From Aristolochia californica (lineage: Eukaryota > Streptophyta > Magnoliopsida > Piperales > Aristolochiaceae), in contig JARWKL010000001.1 in the NCBI GenBank assembly GCA_029961685.1, forward strand, positions 61,181,314 to 61,245,313: a DNA stretch of 64,000 nt. Direction: 5' to 3'. Positions 50,601-59,600 of this stretch are shown here, in pieces. The notes below the pieces were generated by a model. The model searched no databases, was not told where the DNA came from, and saw only the letters and a program-made list of their open reading frames with translations. The translations under genes and the position numbers were made by a program. Every line of letters starts with the position of its first letter. The stretch's first letter is position 1.

Positions 50601-53600
50601 TATACCCTTGGAAATAACATTCTATAAGAAAATGCTTTCCTAGAAACATTTGTAAATAGAAATTGTACGACAATTAGAATAGTTTAGGATTACTTGTTAT
50701 GTGCATTGAGGAACTAGAACACTGTTGTAAAGGAAGGGATTTGACAGAGAAAGAGGAGAAGAGTTGAGAGAAGAGGAAAGAGAGAAGCAGCCTTACTTGC
50801 ATTGGAGTTTGTGCTAGAAAAGCTTGAGCTCCTCTCTTTGAGAATTACAAGAAGGGCAAAAATGCCCTTAGTTACAAAAACTCCTATATCTCATAAAATA
50901 CAACTGTTTTGACTGAAACTTTAAACATAAGAGCTTAATGTAATTATCTAAATAACAACTGACACTCCTCTTATCTGCTTCTCCGGACCTTTTGGCATTG
51001 CTAACTCAACTATTGTGGAGCTTTCTGGTCTTCTCCATGGCTTCCATATCTTCGTCGAGCATTTTAGTGGCCTGTTCATTGTGGAAGCGACTCTCGGGTG
51101 GTCATTGGGTGGTGTTCATCCTTCATATTCCCACCTTGGAGACATTGGCAGCTTTTTCTTGATATTATGGATCTTGTTTCTTCCATTCCTTGTACTTGGT
51201 CTCATGTACTTAGATTAGCCAATACGACTGTTAATTCCTGTGCTAAACTGGGTCCCTCCCTTCAATCTCCTATTGTAAGGGGAGGCCTCCCTTGATGTTC
51301 TCTTTTTCCTTTTTCTTGAAATAAAATCATCATTATTTTTAAAAAAAGCAGACCTTTCCCGGGGCACCTTTCAAATACTTTAAAATCCTTTGGGCAACTT
51401 CTAAATGCACTTTCTGAGGGTTTCCCATGAACTGGCTCACAACTCCCACGACAAAGATTGTCATTGAGTGGTGTCCAAAGGTAAACAATCATCCCTGGCA
51501 GCATTGGGACATGTATTTTGAAATATATAATATAACTTCTCTTTTGAATTGTACTTGGATCCACATCCCTAGGTCTGCCAATCACATGGCAGATTCTCAA
51601 GCTAAGCTGGGTGTTTCCCTCCAACACCTTGTTGTAGAGAAAGGCCCACTTAGTTATGTTTGTATATTTCTTTCCCTCTTTTATAAAAGTTTTTACATCC
51701 TTCATAAAAAAAAAACCAAAAAAAAAAAAAAACTCCCTCCCACAACAAAGGATATATCGGGCCTGGTAACTATAGCGTATATCAATTAACCTACAAAGCG
51801 TTTGTACTATGTTTTGTCCTTGAGAACCAATAAATCATATTCTTGCAACATATCTAACACATATTTTCTCTAAGAAAAAACAATACCTCTTTTACTACAA
51901 GATACTTTGATGCCAAGGAAGTACTTTAGAGGACCCAAATCTTTTGCCTAAAACTGAGTAGCCAGTGCTTCTTCACTGCTGCAATGCCTCCAGGATCATC
52001 CTCATAAAGTACAATATCATCCACAAATACAACCAAAATAACCGTACCAATCTTCCTTTTGAGCAAGAATATAGAATGATTGTTGAAACCAAACTGCATC
52101 ATTACTGTATTAAACTTCTTGAACCATGCTTTCCGACTTTATTTAAGTCCATAGATAGCCTTCTTTAACTTACATACCTTCCTTGTCTCCCCTTGAGCAA
52201 CAAACCTAGGAGGTTTATCTCTATATACTTCCTCATGTAGATTACCATACAACAAGATATTGTTCACATCAAGTTTAACGAGAGACCACCTTTTATTGAC
52301 TACCAAAAAAATTAATCTATGTAATGATTAAGCCTAGTCACAGGTGAGAACGTCTCAAATGCATAAAAACCAAATGTCTGTATATACCCTTTTGCCACCA
52401 GCCTTGCTTCGTGTTGCTTAATAGATTCATCGACATTATATTTAATGGTATACACCCAAACACAGCCTACAATAGTTGACGTTACTGGTGGATTCAAAGA
52501 TTCCATGTTCCCCTAGACATTATGGCACTCATCTCATCATCCATAGGTTGTTTCCACTCCGGAGAACCCAGAGCATCCTGCACTAAACAATGAATAGTGG
52601 AAGTAGACAAGGACATGACAAAGGATATAAAGGATGGAGATAAAAAATCAAAGGGTACATATTTTGAGATTGAATGAGAAGTGCAAGGTCTTTTACCTTT
52701 CTGAAGACTGATGGGTAAATCCAAATTTGATGGGATTGGACCCTCAGGCAAAAGGAAGAGGATTGATTTGGAGGAGAGGGCTTAGGAGTTGGAGCATCTA
52801 GAATTACAACAAATGGCAACTCACGGTGAGGGCGCCGACTATAGACTTGAAGAGGTGGAGAAGGACTTGTGAATGGTGCATCAAAAAATTGTTACAGGAA
52901 CAAGACTATCCATAGAAGAACTTGATGATACAAGAAACTCAGCAAACGATGCAAAATATGGAGTATGCTCAAAGACGGTTACACCAACTGACGCATATAT
53001 CTTTCGTTTAATAGGGTCATTAGATTTGTACCTCTTTTGTTGACGAAAGTATCCCAGAAAGACAAACTTGACAAATCAAGATGATAACTGTTAAGTTGGG
53101 TCCAAGACCCATCCCAAAATGACTAGCCAACTTAGGAAGCCTCTTTTCCAACTAATAAACTCAAGATCTTTATACTCACCAATCCATGTGGGACTATTCC
53201 TTAACACTCCCCCTCACGTGTAGGCCCTCTTTGGTGGCTCTACAAGTGGATAATTTAGGTGTAGGCCCTCTTTTGTGGCTCTACAAGTGGATAATTTAGG
53301 TGTAGGCCCTCTTTTATAGCTCTACAAGTGAATAATTTTAGGTGTAGACCCTCTTTTGTTAAGGAATAGTCCCACATGGATTGGTAAGTACGAAGAACTC
53401 GAGTTTATTAGTTGGGAAAGAGGCTTCCTAAGTTGGCTAGACATTTTGGGATGGGCCTTGGACCCAAATTAACATGGTATCAGAGCGGGTACTCATATGT
53501 GAGACTATTCCTTAACAATAATTTTTTTGAGGAATCACCCAACTCGTGTATAAAACAAGTGCATCCATATATATGAGGAACAACATCAAACAACTTACAA

Positions 53601-56600
53601 CAAGGTTCTAAAACTTGCAGAGGAACTTGACCAAGCAAAACAAATGATGGCATGAAATTAATTAAGAAACAAGAGGTCAAAACAACATCTTCCCAAAAGA
53701 TTTAGGAATATTCATTTGTAATAGTAAAGTCCAAGTTGCCCCCTCTCTGAGGATTTCACGGGGCTCTCTAGGGTGGCGAGTGGTTGATTCTTGGAGAGAT
53801 CGCTCATGGAGTCTTACGTTTCGCAGGGGATTAAATGATGAGGAAACTTCGGCTTTTTGCTCTCCTCTCCAGACTCAGCAACACTACTATTCGTGAACAT
53901 GCAGTTGATAAACTGACATGGAAGCCCAACATTAATGGCCGATTCACAGTTGCATCCGCCTACACTCACATTAGAAAACAAGATTACAGCATGCATGAGC
54001 ACAAGGCAAACCTGACATGGAAGCTCTCAGCGCCTAGTAAAATCAAATTCTTGTGTGGACGGCCATCAAGGAACAAATTCTCACCTCTGACAACCTCCAT
54101 AAAAGAGGTTACATTGCCTTTGATCGCACTTGTCTCCTTTGTGGTATGTGCGATGAGACATTCCAACATGTTCTTTTACATTGTGATTTTTCTTGGCAAG
54201 TCTGAATGAAGATATTAAAGAAGATTGGTCTCTAAATGGGGCTACATCAGGACCTTTTCGGCACCTTTGAGATGGTTATGGGGATATGCCTTCCTAGGCT
54301 GGGCAAGATAATTCTCTTGGCATGCCTTGCGCATGTCCCATGGTGCATATGGCTCGAGCGAAACAACCGGAGATTCAACTCCAAGGCTAGCACCCTGGAC
54401 AATATAGCTTCTCAGGCAGTGGGCCTTATCTCGAGTTGGCTACATTCTAGGAAGGAGTTTGCTTCTCTAGCGGACATCTCCCTTCGGGAAAATTGGGGTT
54501 TGATCGCGAACATGGCGGGGCCCTGTAGGAATCCAGTTATGGCCACCTGGTATCCTCCCTCTTGCGACTGCACCAAACTCAATTTTGATGGCAATGCTTT
54601 AGGTTGTCCTGGGCCGGCTGGAGCTGGTGGTGTTTTTAGAGACAGCAGGGGAGACCCTATTCTATCTTATGCAAGGCCGGTGGGTATTGCTGATTCAAAT
54701 ACTGCTGAAGTGAGTGCTCTTCTATTTGGCCTCCAAATATTTAAAGAGCGGTTTCATGGTAAGCTGGTTATCTAAGGCGACTCAAAGACTGTCCTTAGCT
54801 GGTGTTCAAAAGATAGCTCCCCTCCTTGGCGCCACTGGCCAATCACTGATTGTATTGATGACATTGTGTCATCCATTCATTATAATTGGAACCTCGTTCC
54901 TAGATCAGCCAATTCTTTGGCTGATAAATTGGCAAAATTCGGAACCTCCAACAATCTCTCATGTTTTGGGAAGGCTTCCCCTCTTGTAATCTGCTTGTTT
55001 GAGCTCTCATAATAAAATTCAACATCATTTAAAAAAACAAAAAAATAAAAATAATAAAGTCCATGTAAACTCAAGGAGATGTCTGTTTTTCTATTTTGCT
55101 GCCCCATTTTGTTGAAGGGAATATTAGTAACATGTCTGATGAGTAATACCATGAGAAATACAAATGATGCAAATTTTTGATTGAGATACTCCAATCCATT
55201 GTCAGTACAAAAAGCATGAAAACAAGCACCCAACTGATTCTTTATTTCATTTAAAAAGTTCAGGAATACATCAAATACTTCAAATTTCTTCTGTAGGAGA
55301 TACACCCAAGTTACCCGACTAAAATTATCTATCAAAGAAATAAAAAAACTTGAAGCCAAATGGACTAGGAACCCGACATGACCCATACATTGGAAGGAAC
55401 TAATTCAAACAATTTGTTGCTATGACTAAATCTAACTGGGAAAGTGGCTCGACGAAGTTTTCCCAATTGATAGGATTCACAATCAAAACAAGTATCTCCT
55501 GTCAAGGAAGGAAAGAATTGACGCAACTTAATTGGTGATAGATGCCCCAAGCATACCTCTTTGGAGATGGAGCGAAGAGGAGAAGAGCGATGCAAGAACG
55601 ACGAGATGTGCGAGAAGAGAGAGGGGATCGAGTTGAGTGAGAAGGAAGAGGTGCTCCCTGACGAGGCTTCCCACTATGCAAGAGTGACAACCTCCTCAGC
55701 CGGGCTTCATCAAGCTGAATTTTGATGGTAGCTCCTTCGGCAATCTTGATCTGGCGAGTTTTGGTGGCGTTTTTGTGATTCTAATGGTAATCAACTTTTG
55801 TCATACTTTGGATCTATGGGTATCTCTGATTCCACTTCTGTCGAGCTTCATGCCCTGCTCAGTGGTCTCACCATTTCCCTTGAACACCTCTTCAGCCCAC
55901 TCCACATTGAGAGAGATTCTGTTGTGATTATCGAATGGTTCTCCTCTCCCTCCACCCTGCTGTGGCGGCATTGGGATGCTTACTATTCTGGTATGGACAA
56001 TCTTCCTCACATCTCTTGTACTTGGTCTCATGTACCCAGATCTGCTAATTCTGTAGCTGATGCTTTTGTTAAGCAGGGAGCCTCCTTCCAATCCCTTGTT
56101 GTAATGGGTGTGCTTCCCTATTTTGTTGCTTGTTTCTCTTGCTTAATAAAATTATCACTTTTTCAAAAAAAAATAAAAAATTGGGGGTCCAGGGTGCTTG
56201 TGGCAGGAGGGTGTTTCATTGTGGGGGGGGGGGGTTGGGGGTGGCAGTGTGATCCTAGTAGGGTGGTAGGCTGGGAAGTTTGCGGGTGTTGATGGTTTGG
56301 TTGAGTAGGACGGTTGGTTGGCGAAAGTGGGGGAAAAGGTCGGTAGAGGCTGAGGTGCTTGATTTGAGCGAAGGGCTATCTAGGGCGAGTTTCTGGATCT
56401 CCTCAATGAACAGTTCCATCCGAAGCCATGAAACAGTTCCATTTGAAGCTGTTGTTGGTGAGCTCGGGGATGTATAATCTGGCCATGACTCTATATTGGG
56501 TGATCTTGCATTCATCAACTCCTTTATACAGAAACATCGAGAAGTAAGAAATCAGATTATCCGTCCGAAGCTCTCTTGTTCTCCTTCCTATGCCAGTAGA

Positions 56601-59600
56601 GCTGTGGTTGATTGGAATTGTTGGGTGAAGGTGGAACAAGACCTCAATGGGATGGAGATGAATGAGCGTTTATCTCCAGTTGTGGTGGTCACTTGGATCA
56701 GTTGGCCGGACCAATCCGTGACCTTGACAAAAGGAGTAGGTAGTTTTCCCATCTCAGAAGTTCATCCCGGGGGGTTCCCATGTCTATTTCACTGCCAATG
56801 TCTGTTTTGTTTTTTGGACTGTCTGCCAGTCATCTTTGTCTTCCAGCCGGGGAGAATCCAAGGGAAGGTTTGCTGCTTCTTTGTGCCCATCACCAGGAGG
56901 GTCAGCAGTGGTTTCCTGACTTTCTCGCCTTGGAGCCGCAGAGATCGTTACATGATGTTGTTGCTGTTTCTCATTTTCTGCTGCATGAGCAGAGTTCACT
57001 CGTCTTCCACGGTTGTGCGTGGAGTCTGTTGAATTTATGGGAAAGAGAAAAACTTCATTGACATCAATAACTTGTTATAATCAGAGTATGAAACTCTATT
57101 TATAGTAGAGGAGGATGTAGAGTCTTTATACAACTTGTCATTCAATCTTAATTACATTACAACTTTAACTCTTCAATTTAAGTAAGTCTATCTAAACAAC
57201 TAGAAGACTAACTTGAGTAGAACTAGGAGTCCTTGATCTTCCAACTGATGTGATAAGGATGCCAGCTCATGGTAATCATTGTGTGTTCTACTTCTTATGG
57301 GCTTGGGCCCATCTTGTGGGCCTTCCTTGGTCATGTGGCCTATCTTATAATACTCTTATATATGTGGGCCTTCCTTGGTCTTATGGGTTTGGGCCCATCT
57401 TCTAATACACTTCAATATGTGAGTCTTCCTTGGTCGGGTGGGCTTGGGCCCTGTCTTCCAACACTCCCCCTCAAGCTGGGGGTGAGAGAACAACATGAAC
57501 TCCCAACTTGCTGCAAATGATGTATAAAATATTTTTATTTATTTTTATAAAATGGCACATCTTCGAATATGCCTTCATCTTTCGACATTCCCCCTCACGC
57601 TGTTGCGTCCTTCATTGAGGCCCTGAAGTGAGTAAAAATCACTCCTAGTCAGTAAGTCATTGCTTCATAATCCAGTCCTAATGCTGGATGTAGGGCACAC
57701 TCCACTGCTATCAGTAGTGTGTCTATCGGCATTGCTCTGAAGTGTCCACCATCGTGTCCCTCCACAGGATAACGACTCTCAAGTGGTATGAGACGTAAAA
57801 ACCATTACAGGGGGGGGGGGGGGGGGGGGGGGATAATATAGATGTAATAATAAGTTCCTCCGTCATGGTTTCCCAACCGTGATATTTTTTGATAGGGCCT
57901 ATCATGGTTTCCCAACCGTGATATTTTTTTGACACGGTATCCTCTGTCATGGTTTCCCAACCGTGATATTTTTTTTTTTTTTTTTTTTTTTTTGACAGGG
58001 CCCATCATGGTTTCCCAACCGTGATATTTTTTGATAGGGTATCCTCCGTCATGGTTTCCCAACCGTGATATTTTTTTACGGGGTAAAATAAATGATGATA
58101 TGAGACCACCTCTTCTTCAATAATAATGTCCCCAAAGAGACATAATAGCAGCAACTGTATATAACACAACCATCTTCCAACACATATAACACGAACCAAA
58201 TAATAAACTTTGTAGGACCCATGAAATAATCATAATCCAATATAAATATTTTTTCTTAGATGCAGAAGCTTTATCTTTTGTGCTCCCCTTTTCTTGAATA
58301 TTTTAGTCACATAAACTTATTCACAACATATGAAATAAAATACCTCTTTCTTGTACTTCTTGTACTTCTCTTCCTCAAGCTGGGATGCAATGGCAGTGAT
58401 CCCAACTTGAACCAAATATCATAGATGTAACAATAAGCCCAAATAACAGAGATGTATAAATAAGCCCTCAAACCAGGGAGAAGTGAGATATTTTTCTGAT
58501 ATATCAACTCAACCAGTGACACAAAACAATCGGCTTAAATTCGGATTTTCAATACAACAGAATACCAACATGACCTTTGATTCTTCCAATGCGAATATTT
58601 CTTTAAATATAGATCAGATTGACATGAAATTTTTTTCTTCTGAAACTAGAAATAAATATATTTAATCCAAGTATAACATATCTTCACACAATATAATTAT
58701 CATAAGATAAATAATCTGATAGATTTCGGTCTCTGTCATCTGGTCGAACGAAGCACTGTTTCTCCTTTTTTCCAGAATGACCATTGATTCTTCAAAGATC
58801 AATATCTCCTTATAAACTGAGGATTGGTTGAATAGGTAAGAAAATAGACTTACGGATCTTTCTTTTGATATATAATTCTCCATATAAAGTATCTTTCTTG
58901 ATAGCATAAAATACCTCGGAATTTGAAGATTACTGCTGCCGCTCGAACCTCTTTTTCAATCTGACCTTTACTGCTTCAAATATCGATTTCTCTTGTAGAT
59001 AACTCAGATAAAAAATTGGTTGAATAGGTAAAAGAATAGACTTACAGATCTTTCGTTTGATATATATTTATCCATATAATTTCTAGTTCTTGATAGCTAA
59101 AAATACCGCGGAATTTGAAGATTGCTGCTGCTGCTCAAACCTTTTTGTAAACTGACATTCGCTCATTGAAATATCGATATCTCTCTGTCGATAACTCTGA
59201 TTGGAACAAATCGTTCTTCTTTGGAAAGTAGACTCAAATATCTTTCTGTAAATATATATATTGCAATATGAAAAACTACGTATAGAGGTAAAAATCGCAA
59301 AGAAAAATACGGGTGTAGGGATTGAAAAAAAATAACTACGAGCCTAGACCTAGGGTTTAGGGTTTAGAGAAAAGGATCACATTACCTCTGTGAGTTGACC
59401 AAGTCAACTCACAGAACCTGCTCTGATACCATGTTGAATTTATGGGAAAGAGAAAAGCTTCATTGACATCAATAACTTGTTATAATCAGAGTACATGAAC
59501 CTCTATTTATAGTAGAGGAGGATGTAGAGTCCTTATACAACTTGTCATTCAATCCTAATTACATTACAACTTTCTTCAATTTAAGTAAGTCTATCTAAAC

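Larger units (their letters stand above)
51350..55690 (-). mobile_element. Ty1-copia retrotransposon 2 carrying three insertions
   Basis: Minus-strand copia remnant in DET1 intron 2. From 5': GAG-pre-integrase (55595-55370, LGHLSPIKLRQFFPSL, CFDCESYQLGKLRRATFP), integrase core (55386-55066, FISLIDNFSRVTWVYLL, FCTDNGLEYLNQKF), integrase end (53720-53520, CTCFIHELGDSSKKL), linker and RT (53088-51760, ALGSPEWKQPMDDEMSAI, KQHEARLVAKGY, and ILVVFVDDIVLY-like codons near 52010), and the RT to RNase H link (51442-51350, VHGKPSESAFRSCPKDFKVF). Its reading frame is cut by LINE F (53736-55050), a TRIM (53089-53517) and LINE E2 (51457-51736), each with its own target duplication. Many further stops are present. 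LTRs were not identified. Confidence 0.88.

Noticed and set aside
56496..57032. 178-residue plus-strand frame as a host gene
   Set aside because: No recognisable motif, composition resembles antisense of a basic LINE-like frame, and the LARD insertion with its GAGTC duplication cuts its end.
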